Source: Verrucomicrobiota bacterium
GTDB lineage: Bacteria; Verrucomicrobiota; Verrucomicrobiia; Opitutales; Opitutaceae
Assembly: GCA_028293565.1 (NCBI GenBank)
Contig: JAQGON010000150.1
Span: forward strand, 1-39,439
Reading direction: 5' to 3'
DNA: 39,439 bases
The translations under genes were made by a program, and so were the position numbers. The notes beneath the pieces are model-generated. The model ran no database searches and was not told where the DNA came from. It was given only the letters and a program-made list of their open reading frames with translations. The first letter of the stretch is position 1. Each line of letters opens with the position of its first letter. Shown in pieces: positions 9,121 to 19,594 of the stretch.

Positions 9121-10983
9121 TCAAAACCTCCACTCCACCCCGCCATACGCTCCGAAACCAAGCGCGGGATACCCGTTCACCGGCTCATACTTCTCGCCGA
9201 GCGCGTTTTCGACGCGCGCCTTGATCGCGAGCCGGGGGCTCGCCTGCCACGACGCATAAAGGCGCACGACCGTGTAATCCTCGGCGTTCACCGTCGCAAA
9301 GGTCGCGGCGTCCACGTCCTGCCGGCGGGCGACGACCGCCACCCCGGCGCCGGCGGTGAAGCCGGAGCCGAATTCGTGGAGGACATCCGCGTTGAGCGAA
9401 TGCCGGGGGCGGCGAAGCAGCCGCGTGTGGGCCGCCAGGTTCTCCGCCTCGAGATAGGTATAACCCAATCGGATTTCCGTGGGCGGCCCGAGCTTCCACG
9501 ATCCGTTCAGCTCCAGCCCGCGCGTCCGCGCGCGATCCACGTTCACGACCGTTCCGGGAAACGCCGCGAAATCGTAGACGACCAGGTCGGTGTAATCGGT
9601 GTTGAACCAGGTCGCACTGAGCGTTCCGCCGCCGCCCGGAAAATAATAGTCCAGGCCTCCATCCCATCCGCGCGCCCGCTCGGGTCGCAGCCGCGGATTC
9701 CCCACGTAGAACGCGCTCTGGCCATAAAGATCGAGAAAGCTCGGCGAGCGGAAGCCGGTGCCGTAGCTGCCGCGGAATTTCAGCGCGCGGTGCGCCACGA
9801 GCCACGCCGCCGTCAGCCGCCCCGTGGTGGCGCGCCCGAACGTGTCGAAGTCGTCGCTGCGCAGGCCCGCCGTCAGGAAGACGTTCTCGGCCGGCGTCAA
9901 CTCATCCTGGACAAAGAACGCGAGCAGCGATTGCCGCCGGTCGATGTTTCCGAAGCCGTCGTTCCGCGTGTGGTTTTCCTCGGCCGTGACGCCCGCCGTC
10001 AGACGCTGGCGCTCGAAACCCGCATACGTCGCCTGCGCGTCGAGCACTGCGCGACGGTTGCGGACATCCGTGACCTGCCGGCCGAACGGCGAAGGATTTT
10101 CCGAGACAAAATGACGGTCCTGCCCGCCCAGCACCACGTGCGCCGTTAACTCCTGGGCGAGCGTGGCGTCGGCAAAAATCGTCGCGAGCACGTTGTCCTC
10201 GCGCGCCTCGTTGTCCGGATCGTTGGTGTGACGGTCGCCCGGGTCGCCGTAAATTCCGCGGAACCAGCGCGCGGTGCCGCCGACCGACACCCGCGCGTTC
10301 AGCGTCCGATCCAGCCGGACGGAAGCGTTCACGCTGTCGAAGGCATTGTTCGGCCGCGCATTGTCGGTGTGCCCGCCCTGCGCCGAACAATTGTAGGCCC
10401 ACCCGCCCTGTTCGCCCTGCGCCGCGAGCGCGCCCTGGAGGGTCCCGAAACTGCCGGCCTCGACCGCGACCCTCGCTGCCGGCGCGCCGCGGCCGCGCAG
10501 GGAGCGAAGCGAGACGACGCCCCCGACCGCCTCGCCGCCGTACAGCGTGCTCTGCGGGCCATGCGCGACCTCGAGACTGTCGCATGCGCCGAGACACGCG
10601 CCGCCGAGGAAGACATTGTAGTCGGTGTTCGGGTCGCTGAAACGAAGCCCGTCGACCAGAAAGAGCGTCTGATTCGAATTCGCTCCCCGCAAAAACAGGG
10701 AGGCCGACCCGCCGGGCGCGCCGGAGGCGAACAGCGGCGCGCCCGGCACGCCGCCGAGCGCCTGCGCGAGCGACGTGATCTGGCGCCGGGCGAGATCGGC
10801 GCTCGTGAGCGCGTCGACGTCGCTGCCGACCGTCTGGCGCGCCAAGGGGGTGCGGGTCGCCGACGTGATGAAGGGTTCAAGCGATTCCGGTTCAGCTTGG
10901 CCAAAGAGCGCGCTGACCGAGCGCGCGGAAACGAGGACGAACAAGACCCGGCGCAAGGCGCGCCAGCGGGGAAACGATTTCAT
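9121..10983 (-). CDS. btuB: TonB-dependent outer membrane receptor, BtuB-like (cobalamin uptake)
   Basis: A 620-residue TonB-dependent receptor. An N-terminal signal sequence (about residues 1-29) is followed by a TonB-box-like stretch (FITSATRTP), a plug domain with SLFLRGANSNQTLFLVDG and GPQSTLYGGEAVGGVVSL, and a beta barrel ending in phenylalanine (GGVEWRF), as expected for BAM-dependent insertion. Length is typical of BtuB (about 610). The assignment to vitamin B12 rests mainly on the cobalamin riboswitch directly upstream and on the divergent cobalamin-dependent methionine synthase. The ABC transporter genes btuFCD are not in the window. The riboswitch should switch expression off when cobalamin is plentiful. 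A loose inverted pair (GAGACGG 9075-9081 with CCGTCTC 9111-9117) lies just beyond the stop as a weak terminator candidate. Confidence 0.88.
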   Translation of the reverse strand: MKSFPRWRALRRVLFVLVSARSVSALFGQAEPESLEPFITSATRTPLARQTVGSDVDALTSADLARRQITSLAQALGGVPGAPLFASGAPGGSASLFLRGANSNQTLFLVDGLRFSDPNTDYNVFLGGACLGACDSLEVAHGPQSTLYGGEAVGGVVSLRSLRGRGAPAARVAVEAGSFGTLQGALAAQGEQGGWAYNCSAQGGHTDNARPNNAFDSVNASVRLDRTLNARVSVGGTARWFRGIYGDPGDRHTNDPDNEAREDNVLATIFADATLAQELTAHVVLGGQDRHFVSENPSPFGRQVTDVRNRRAVLDAQATYAGFERQRLTAGVTAEENHTRNDGFGNIDRRQSLLAFFVQDELTPAENVFLTAGLRSDDFDTFGRATTGRLTAAWLVAHRALKFRGSYGTGFRSPSFLDLYGQSAFYVGNPRLRPERARGWDGGLDYYFPGGGGTLSATWFNTDYTDLVVYDFAAFPGTVVNVDRARTRGLELNGSWKLGPPTEIRLGYTYLEAENLAAHTRLLRRPRHSLNADVLHEFGSGFTAGAGVAVVARRQDVDAATFATVNAEDYTVVRLYASWQASPRLAIKARVENALGEKYEPVNGYPALGFGAYGGVEWRF

Positions 10984-11117
10984 GGATTTCTGCGGATACG
11001 GGCGGGCAAGAGCAGAAACCCGGGTCGGAAAGACGCCGGAGCCACCACCCTCACCTTCATTTTTGCGATGAAGTGCTGCGAATCGCCCCGGCAGCCGATG
11101 GCCGCCGCGGCGCTCGC

Positions 11118-11326
11118 GTGAGCCTTCCGGGAACAGATATTCGGACTCCGCATTTGGGCGCAGGCCCGGTCTTTCGACCGAGCCGGCGCAGCCTCACCTC
11201 CTCGCCTTCACCGGCGCTCGCGCGCCGATTGACTTTCCCGCCGGGCCTGTCCGGCGGCGGAGATTCGTGATGCGTTACCGCAGCGCAACTGTGGCCGGTT
11301 TTCACGGCCTTCCCTGTTTCCCAAAA
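11118..11326 (-). promoter_or_regulatory. Cobalamin riboswitch upstream of btuB
   Basis: Read on the minus strand, the 5' part (11316-11273) carries the conserved run GGGAAGGCCGTGAAAA, then CGGCCACAG and GCGCTGCGGTAACGC, matching the GGTGAAAA and CTGT-like core of the cobalamin riboswitch family. The 3' part (11153-11129) carries GCGGAGTCCGAATATCTG, matching the GAGTCCGgAtAcCTG element that closes the core. Spacing between the two (about 200 nt in total) is typical. It ends about 135 nt before the btuB start. No clear rho-independent terminator follows; a small hairpin (CTTCAT with ATGAAG, 11055-11073) lies between aptamer and gene. The rest of the 10984-11471 gap holds only the metH promoter side. 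Confidence 0.85.
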
Positions 11327-11404
11327 GTTAAGCAAAGAACGTCAGACCGATTCCGGGACGCTGGGAATCGCCCGGGAGCCATGCAAGCAAAAGATGTATC
11401 AACG

Positions 11405-11424
11405 CATAAGGATTCATAGATATG
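11405..11424 (+). promoter_or_regulatory. Imperfect palindrome upstream of metH, candidate operator
   Basis: A 20-bp AT-rich imperfect palindrome of the form CATA-N3-AT-N2-AT-N3-TATG lies 47 bases before the metH start, in otherwise GC-rich DNA between the btuB riboswitch and metH. A regulator site is possible, but no regulator gene is nearby and the symmetry is partial. Confidence 0.25.
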
Positions 11425-11471
11425 TCTCTTGCCAAACGGCTCCGCGGGGTATGTTGTCGGCCGTCGCCGCC

Positions 11472-12542
11472 ATGCCTTCCCCTTCCCGACCCTCCGACTC
11501 GACCGAAGCCCTGCGTGCGTTGTTCGCGCAGCGCATTGCGATCCTTGACGGCGCGATGGGAACTATGATCCAGGAATGCGCTCTTGCCGAAGCGGATTTC
11601 CGCGGCGAACGCCTGCGCGACCACCCTCATGACCTGCGCGGCAACAACGACCTGCTGTCGCTGACCCAGCCCGGCATCATCGAGCGGATTCATGCGGAGT
11701 ATTTCGACGCCGGCGCCGATCTCATCGAGACCAACACCTTCAACGCGACCGCGATCTCCCAGGCGGACTACCGGACCGAATCGTTGGTGCCCGAGATCAA
11801 TCTGGCGGCAGCCCGCCTCGCCCGCCGGGCCGCCGACGCCGCCACGGCACGGCTCGGCCGGCGCTGCTTCGTCGCCGGCGCACTCGGCCCGACCAATCGC
11901 ACCGCCTCGATGTCACCCGACGTCAACCGCCCCGATTTTCGCGCGGTCACCTTCGACTCGCTCGTCGCCGCCTATCTCGAGCAGGCTCGCGCCCTCGTGG
12001 CCGGGAACGTCGATGCCCTGCTGGTCGAGACGATCTTCGACACGCTCAACGCCAAGGCCGCGCTCTTCGCGATCGAGGAGCTGTTCGACGAAACCGGCGT
12101 GCGGCTGCCGGTGATGATTTCGGTGACGATCACCGACGCGTCGGGGCGGACGCTTTCGGGGCAGACGATCGGAGCCTTCTACAGCAGCATCCGGCACGTC
12201 CGTCCTTTTTCCGTCGGGATCAACTGTGCGCTCGGCGGCGCGCAGATGCGCCCCTACCTCGAGGAGCTCGCCGGCCTCGCCGACTGTTTCGTGAGCTGCT
12301 ACCCGAATGCCGGCCTGCCCAATGCCTTCGGCGGCTACGATGAATCGCCGGCCGACATGGCCAAGGTGCTCGGCGAATTTGCGGCCCAAGGCTGGCTCAA
12401 TCTCGTGGGCGGCTGCTGCGGATCGACTCCGGCCCACATCCGCGCGGTGGCGGACGCGGTCCGCCGCTGCCCGCCTCGCATCGTCGCCACCCATCCGGCG
12501 GCGATGCGCCTGAGCGGTTTGGAAGTGCTGACCGTTGACTGA
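11472..12542 (+). CDS. metH: Cobalamin-dependent methionine synthase, homocysteine-binding module (split MetH, part 1)
   Basis: A 356-residue protein equal to the N-terminal homocysteine S-methyltransferase domain of MetH (E. coli residues 1-353). It opens with [13 protein letters not shown] and contains the E(T)NTFNA substrate motif. The three zinc-binding cysteines are all present: C252 (in VGINCALGG) and C315-C316 (GGCCGSTP). The protein ends at [11 protein letters not shown] followed by TGA, exactly at the linker that in full-length MetH joins the folate-binding domain. The second ORF starts 33 bases later in the same reading frame. ATG at 11472 puts the conserved start at the expected distance; in-frame ATG codons at 11451 and 11394 are alternatives. 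It supplies the zinc and homocysteine half-reaction to the B12 module downstream. Confidence 0.92.
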   Translation: MPSPSRPSDSTEALRALFAQRIAILDGAMGTMIQECALAEADFRGERLRDHPHDLRGNNDLLSLTQPGIIERIHAEYFDAGADLIETNTFNATAISQADYRTESLVPEINLAAARLARRAADAATARLGRRCFVAGALGPTNRTASMSPDVNRPDFRAVTFDSLVAAYLEQARALVAGNVDALLVETIFDTLNAKAALFAIEELFDETGVRLPVMISVTITDASGRTLSGQTIGAFYSSIRHVRPFSVGINCALGGAQMRPYLEELAGLADCFVSCYPNAGLPNAFGGYDESPADMAKVLGEFAAQGWLNLVGGCCGSTPAHIRAVADAVRRCPPRIVATHPAAMRLSGLEVLTVD

Positions 12543-12575
12543 CGGCGCGCGTCCCGGTCCCTGTTCTCCCGCGCG

Positions 12576-15266
<2,691 letters not shown>

Positions 15267-15278
15267 TCGGGAGCGGGA

Positions 15279-15298
15279 GGTCGCAGGCGCGGCGCTAC
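15279..15298 (-). repeat. Degenerate REP of the CGCCGC subtype
   Basis: On the minus strand GTAG (15298-15295) is followed by CGCCGCGCCTGCGACC, close to the right end of the divergent element at 19282-19594. The hairpin is weak. It begins 13 bases after the metH part 2 stop codon, repeating the habit of these elements of lying at gene ends. Confidence 0.4.
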
Positions 15299-15381
15299 TT
15301 TGAAAAATCAGCCCGCCTAATTTATGACCTTGCAGGAATGGCCGGAAACTCTTTCGTGGCGCGAACCCGCTTCCCCCAACG

Positions 15382-16803
15382 GTGCTGTTCAACTCCCTCA
15401 TCTTCGTCGTTTTTTTCGTCGTCGTCGTCGGCACGTACTGGACCCTGCAGAGCTGGTCCGCCCGGAAAAATCTCCTGCTCGCGGCGAGCTACCTTTTCTA
15501 CGGGGCGTGGAATCCGCCGTTCGCGCTGCTCCTGTTTGCCACGACCGCCGTTGATTTCTTCCTCGGAGGGCGGATCGCCGCCGCCGCGACGCCGGCGACG
15601 CGCAAGGCGTGGACGACCGCGAGCGTGGTGACCAACCTGAGCATGCTCGGCTTCTTCAAGTACGGGAATTTCCTCCTGCTGAATTTCCAATGGCTGCTGG
15701 CCCGCGTCGGCGTGGTGTATCAGCCGCCGCACCTCGACGTGTTCCTGCCGATCGGAATCTCGTTCTACACCTTTCACTCGCTCTCCTACACGCTCGACGT
15801 CTATCGCGGGGTCTGCGCCCCGACGCGCTCGCTGCGCGACTTCACCCTCGCCGTGTCCTTTTTCCCGCAGCTCGTCGCGGGCCCGATCGTGCGCGCGGCG
15901 GATTTTCTCCCGCAGCTCGTGACGCCGCCGGTCCTCAAGCCCGGACAGTTCGCGTGGGGCCTGCTGCTGATGACGCTCGGCCTCTTCCAGAAAACCGTGC
16001 TCGCCGACACGCTGCTCGCGGGCGCGGCGGACACGGTCTTCGGTTACGGCGGACCGCTCGCCACGCTCGATGCCTGGACCGGGGTCCTCGCCTTCGCCGG
16101 GCAGATCTTCTTCGACTTCGCGGGATATTCAACCTGCGCGATCGGCGCGGCGCTCTGCCTCGGCTTTCATCTCAAGGACAATTTTCGGTTTCCCTACGCG
16201 GCGATCGGTTTTTCCGACTTCTGGCGCCGGTGGCACATCTCGCTGTCCACGTTTCTTCGCGATTTCCTCTACATTCCCCTCGGCGGCAACCGCTCGGGCG
16301 CGATCATGGCGGGCGTCAATCTCCTCATCGTGATGTTCATCGGCGGGCTCTGGCACGGCGCCGCGTGGACTTTCGTCGTCTGGGGCCTGATCCACGGGGC
16401 CTTCCTCGTCATCGAGCGGATGCTTCGCACCGTCGTGGGCGAGGCGGCTTGGGCGAAATCCACCGTCGTCCGGGTCCTATCGGGCCTGGCGACCTATGCC
16501 ATTGTCTGCCTCGCATGGGTTTTCTTCCGCGCCGCCGATTTCCCGTCGGCCTCGCGGCTCGTCAACGCCATGGTCGGCGCGCTCGCGAAGGGGGATGCCA
16601 TCCTGAGCACGCGCGAAATCCTGCAGGTCGGCATCGTCACGGCCCTCCTGCTCCTGGCGCACTGGCGCCTCCGCGACACCTCGATCGAGGCGACGGTGGC
16701 GCGGATGCCGCGGTGGCTGCTCGGCGCGACGTGGACCGCGATGCTCTGCACCATTCTTCTCAACCAAGGGAGCGGCAATGCCTTTATCTACTTCCAGTTT
16801 TGA
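15382..16803 (+). CDS. MBOAT family membrane-bound O-acyltransferase (AlgI/DltB-like)
   Basis: A 473-residue polytopic membrane protein of the MBOAT family. It opens MLFNSLIFVVFFVVVV and contains PIGISFYTFHSLSYTLDVYRG. The family signature FWRRWHISLSTFLRDF includes H285, and the catalytic histidine H325 lies in GGLWHGAAWTFVVWG. These proteins pass acyl groups across the membrane to exopolysaccharide, teichoic-acid-like polymers or lipid-linked sugars. The start is GTG at 15382, giving the canonical hydrophobic N-terminus. Its 3' end overlaps the next gene by 26 bases, so the pair is translationally coupled. The partner carries a GDS motif, as in AlgI-AlgJ/AlgX type systems. Polymer biosynthesis genes are not in the window, so the acceptor is unknown. 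Confidence 0.94.
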   Translation: MLFNSLIFVVFFVVVVGTYWTLQSWSARKNLLLAASYLFYGAWNPPFALLLFATTAVDFFLGGRIAAAATPATRKAWTTASVVTNLSMLGFFKYGNFLLLNFQWLLARVGVVYQPPHLDVFLPIGISFYTFHSLSYTLDVYRGVCAPTRSLRDFTLAVSFFPQLVAGPIVRAADFLPQLVTPPVLKPGQFAWGLLLMTLGLFQKTVLADTLLAGAADTVFGYGGPLATLDAWTGVLAFAGQIFFDFAGYSTCAIGAALCLGFHLKDNFRFPYAAIGFSDFWRRWHISLSTFLRDFLYIPLGGNRSGAIMAGVNLLIVMFIGGLWHGAAWTFVVWGLIHGAFLVIERMLRTVVGEAAWAKSTVVRVLSGLATYAIVCLAWVFFRAADFPSASRLVNAMVGALAKGDAILSTREILQVGIVTALLLLAHWRLRDTSIEATVARMPRWLLGATWTAMLCTILLNQGSGNAFIYFQF

Positions 16804-17860
16804 GCGGACCATCCCGGACCGGCCGTGGCCGCGGCTCGCCTTGGTGGCGGCCAGCCTGGCTCTCCTCGCGGCGATCGCCTGGGAGGCGCGCGTGCGGACC
16901 TGGGGCTACGCGCCGACGCTGAACGACACCTCGGACCTCTGGGCCGAGCAGCGCGGGCGGGTGCAGCCGGACTCGTACGTGATCATCGGCGACTCGCGGC
17001 CGCATTTTGACCTGGACCTCGACGAGCTGGAACGCGGGCTCGGCCAGCGTCCGATCCAGCTGGCGCTCGACGGCAGCTGCGCCTACCCGGTCCTGGCCGA
17101 CCTCGCCGCCGACGGGAATTTTCACGGCACCGTCATCTGCAGCATCGTGCCGGGAATGTTCTTCGCGCCCGGCGGTCCGCTGATCGCGAACTCCGAAAAG
17201 GCGCTGAAGCGCTACCATCACTGGACCCCCGCCCAGCGCGCGAGTCACCAGCTGGCGATGTTTGCGGAGGAGCACCTCGCTTTCCTGAAGGCCGAGGAAC
17301 TCGACCTCCCGTCGCTGCTCGCGCGGCTGCCGATTTCGAACCGGGCCGCGGTGCATCTGGGTCCGGCGCTTCCGCCGTACTTCAACGTGATCGACCGCGA
17401 GCGCCGTGCGCGGATGTGGGAGCAGGCGGCGCTGGCCGGGCCTTTGCAGACGCGAATCAAGGAGGGCTGGATCCCGCTGTTCACCCCGCCTCCGCCGCCC
17501 AGCTATCTGCCGCAGGACGTCTTTCTCAAGGGCATGGGAGCGGCCGTCGAAAAACGGTTTCACGATACCGCCGCCGCGGTCCAGAAGCTGCGCGCACGCG
17601 GCGGGCGCGTGGTGTTTGTCCGCTTTCCGAATTCGGGCGAACTGCGGAAACATGAGGATCGCCTCACTCCGCGCATCGGGGCATGGACCCGGCTGCTCAA
17701 CGAAACGAAGGCGCCGGGGATTTATTTTTCGGACCACCCGGAACTCGCCGCGTTCGACTGCCCCGAATGGTCGCACTTGTCCGCGCCCGATTCCGTCGAG
17801 TTTACCAAACGCCTGGTGCCCTATATCACGCGGGCGCTTTCCACCCCCGCGGGCGGTTAG
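16778..17860 (+). CDS. SGNH hydrolase-like partner of the MBOAT acyltransferase
   Basis: A 360-residue protein with one N-terminal membrane anchor (about residues 19-36) and an extracytoplasmic domain. The segment YVIIGDSRPHFDLDLDELE holds the GDS block (71-73), and a C-terminal D-x-x-H-like block is visible in DCPEWSHLSAPDSVEF, which together suggest an SGNH/AlgX-like fold. In related systems such proteins receive the acyl group from the MBOAT protein and transfer it to an exported polysaccharide; the role here is inference. It starts inside the end of the MBOAT gene (26-bp overlap). A REP begins one base after the TAG stop, and a decayed duplicate of its 3' part lies at 17943-18051. Confidence 0.78.
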   Translation: MPLSTSSFERTIPDRPWPRLALVAASLALLAAIAWEARVRTWGYAPTLNDTSDLWAEQRGRVQPDSYVIIGDSRPHFDLDLDELERGLGQRPIQLALDGSCAYPVLADLAADGNFHGTVICSIVPGMFFAPGGPLIANSEKALKRYHHWTPAQRASHQLAMFAEEHLAFLKAEELDLPSLLARLPISNRAAVHLGPALPPYFNVIDRERRARMWEQAALAGPLQTRIKEGWIPLFTPPPPPSYLPQDVFLKGMGAAVEKRFHDTAAAVQKLRARGGRVVFVRFPNSGELRKHEDRLTPRIGAWTRLLNETKAPGIYFSDHPELAAFDCPEWSHLSAPDSVEFTKRLVPYITRALSTPAGG

Positions 17861-17861
17861 A

Positions 17862-17936
17862 GTGGCACGGGTCTCCGACCCGTGAAGCTGGATTCGAGCC
17901 CAACGATGTCACCCGGCGTTCACCGCTGGCAGCGTC
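17862..17936 (+). repeat. REPIN fragment, left REP plus spacer
   Basis: GTGG (17862-17865) and the CACGGGT/ACCCGTG hairpin are followed by about 50 bases of spacer almost identical to that of the complete element at 18055-18158. The right REP is missing: the sequence switches at about 17937-17943 into a copy of the upstream gene tail. It is the first copy in a tandem duplication. Confidence 0.85.
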
Positions 17937-17942
17937 TCCCTT

Positions 17943-18051
17943 TGGACCCGGCTGCTCAGCGAAACGAAGGCGCCGGGGATTTATTTTGAGGACCACCTGG
18001 AACTCGGCGCGTACGACTGCCGGCCGGGTGCCCTATATCACGCGGGCGGTT
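17943..18051 (+). pseudogene. Decayed duplicate of the 3' end of the SGNH-like gene
   Basis: From 17943 the sequence repeats the 3' part of the preceding gene (original from 17684): the region encoding TRLLNETKAPGIYF and that encoding VPYITRA are both recognisable. About 50 bases between them, including the D-x-x-H-like block, are deleted. A second deletion lies between two CGGGCG repeats, and the TAG stop has become TGG. Scattered substitutions show the copy is not recent. There is no start codon or open frame of its own. The duplicated unit includes the adjoining REPIN sequence, giving the 17684-17942 and 17943-18129 tandem arrangement. The remainder of the 17861-18154 gap is REPIN sequence. 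Confidence 0.85.
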
Positions 18052-18054
18052 GGA

Positions 18055-18158
18055 GTGGCACGGGTCTCCGACCCGTGAAGCTGGATTCGAGCCCAACGAT
18101 GTCGCCCGGCGTTCACCGCTGGCAGCGTCCCACTTCACGGGTCGGAGACCCGTGCTAC
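18055..18158. repeat. Complete REPIN/MITE-like element, 104 bp
   Basis: Left REP: GTGG plus the CACGGGT/ACCCGTG stem (18055-18077). Right REP is inverted: stem 18136-18154 and CTAC (18155-18158). The spacer is about 58 bp and resembles that of the 24201 element. The CTAC, read on the minus strand as GTAG, supplies the TAG stop codon of the gene at 18155-19162. Confidence 0.9.
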
Positions 18159-19162
18159 TGCAGCAACGTCTTCCAGTCGAGCGGCGGCAGGTTGTCGCCC
18201 GGGTAGGCGGCGCGCAGCAGCTGGCTCGCGCGGATCGTCGAAAGCTGCTCGTGCTGGATTTCCGCCAGGGCGTTCACCTGCTCGTGGGACAACACGGACT
18301 GCGCGTTCGCCACGGCGGCGTCCGTGACCACCGCCGCGACCATGCTCCGGCGCATCACGGGAAGCGTGTCGGACGAATCGGCGCTCGCGACCAGAGCCGT
18401 GGGCATCACCAACGTCGTTCCCGCGGAGGGCGAGCTGGCGGCAAGGATCCGGATCATCGATTCCGACTGGGCGGGGGTCAGTGGCGCACGGGTGTAGCTG
18501 AGCCGCTGCTCGAGCTGGGCGATGGTCGCACGCTGCGGCAGGGTCTCGGCGTAGTCGCGATAGACGGCATACCGGTCCGAGCCGAGGGTCGAACGGATCT
18601 CGCTTTCCACGCCGGCCTGCACGGTTTGCACCGTGGCCTGCAGCTCCTGCGGCGAAAGGGGGTTCTCCGAAATCGTCTGCCCGACGGCCACCACGTCGAA
18701 TTCCGCCGTCTCCTTCTGCGCGAGCAGCTTCTTGAACGAAGCCAGCTCGCTCTCGTTCAGGTTCAGCTTCCGAAAGAGTCCCGCGAACCGCGAGTCGAGG
18801 ATGCTCTGCTGATAGACGCCCAGCGCGCTGACGAAATCGGGATTGTCGACCAATTGGGCCAGGGTCCGGCGGCGCGGCGGCGCCGGCCGGTTGATGCGAC
18901 CGGACCCGGCGAAACCGAGGTCCGGCCCGTCGGTTTCCCCGGAATGATCCTCGCGCACCTCAACGGCCGGCCTCAGCGGGGCGAACGAAATCTGCCGTTC
19001 CGTGCCGGTGCGCAATCCCATGACGGGCAGGCGCGAGATGCTGCGCAACGCCGCCTCCGCCTGCAGTCGCGCAATCTGGCCCTGCTGCCGCGACATGATG
19101 CCGGCCATCACGACGACGGCGGTCGCCAGGACCGCAATCACGACATTCCTGCGCTGCGACAT
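18155..19162 (-). CDS. Membrane-anchored periplasmic protein, unknown function
   Basis: A 335-residue protein with a single N-terminal membrane anchor (about residues 5-22, NVVIAVLATAVVVMAGIM) and a helical, glutamine- and leucine-rich soluble domain. That domain includes LNLNESELASFKKLLAQKE and LTPAQSESMIRILA, which vaguely recall Spy/CpxP-like periplasmic helical proteins, but no family is firmly recognised. The ATG at 19162 sits just before the anchor; the open frame extends to 19246 without a plausible start. Its TAG stop is formed by the GTAG of the adjoining REPIN. The 427-bp gap upstream holds the divergent repeat at 19282-19594 and presumably its promoter. Function is not assigned. 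Confidence 0.75.
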   Translation of the reverse strand: MSQRRNVVIAVLATAVVVMAGIMSRQQGQIARLQAEAALRSISRLPVMGLRTGTERQISFAPLRPAVEVREDHSGETDGPDLGFAGSGRINRPAPPRRRTLAQLVDNPDFVSALGVYQQSILDSRFAGLFRKLNLNESELASFKKLLAQKETAEFDVVAVGQTISENPLSPQELQATVQTVQAGVESEIRSTLGSDRYAVYRDYAETLPQRATIAQLEQRLSYTRAPLTPAQSESMIRILAASSPSAGTTLVMPTALVASADSSDTLPVMRRSMVAAVVTDAAVANAQSVLSHEQVNALAEIQHEQLSTIRASQLLRAAYPGDNLPPLDWKTLLQ

Positions 19163-19281
19163 GGTGGGTTGGGGGAAGCGAAAGTTTCGCGCCCTGCTCG
19201 TCGCAAGGTGCGAGTTTGTCGATATTCCGCGCCTCCGGCGGGGCAAGGGGAAAAGGACCCCTCCGAGTCATAACTGTTAGA

Positions 19282-19594
19282 GTGGCGCCGCATCTCCGTC
19301 CGGCGACGACCGCAGCGCGGCAAACCGCGTTGCAACTTCCCCAGCTTGGCAAGTGGAAGCTCGAAGTTGGCCGGGTCCCGCGGCGGCTGTGTTTTCACCG
19401 CGAAGATCGCAAGGAACGCGAAGGGCGATCCGGCCGGATTTTCCAGCCGGGACCGGGGTTTGTTCTTCGCGAACAACCCACTCGCGTTCCGTCACTACAA
19501 CCCGGACGAGATCGTCGACGGCAGGACGATATCGGCCCACCTGCGTTTTTCGACCCGCGGAGGCGCGCGCGTCGGTCGGAGACGCGGCGCTATC
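19282..19594. repeat. Long divergent REP-bounded element with internal hairpins
   Basis: Left end: GTGG (19282-19285), then CGCCG and CGGCG flanking a TCTCCG core. The right end, read on the minus strand, is ATAG followed by CGCCGCGTCTCCGACC. These are REP-like ends of a CGCCGC subtype. Inside are a hairpin (CAACTTC/GAAGTTG with inner AGCTT/AAGCT, 19333-19369), another (19456-19479), and a 22-bp stretch at 19402-19423 that recurs at 36673-36694 (18 of 22). No credible gene lies inside. It fills most of the 19163-19589 gap. Its right tetranucleotide includes the TAG stop of the next minus-strand gene. Confidence 0.55.
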
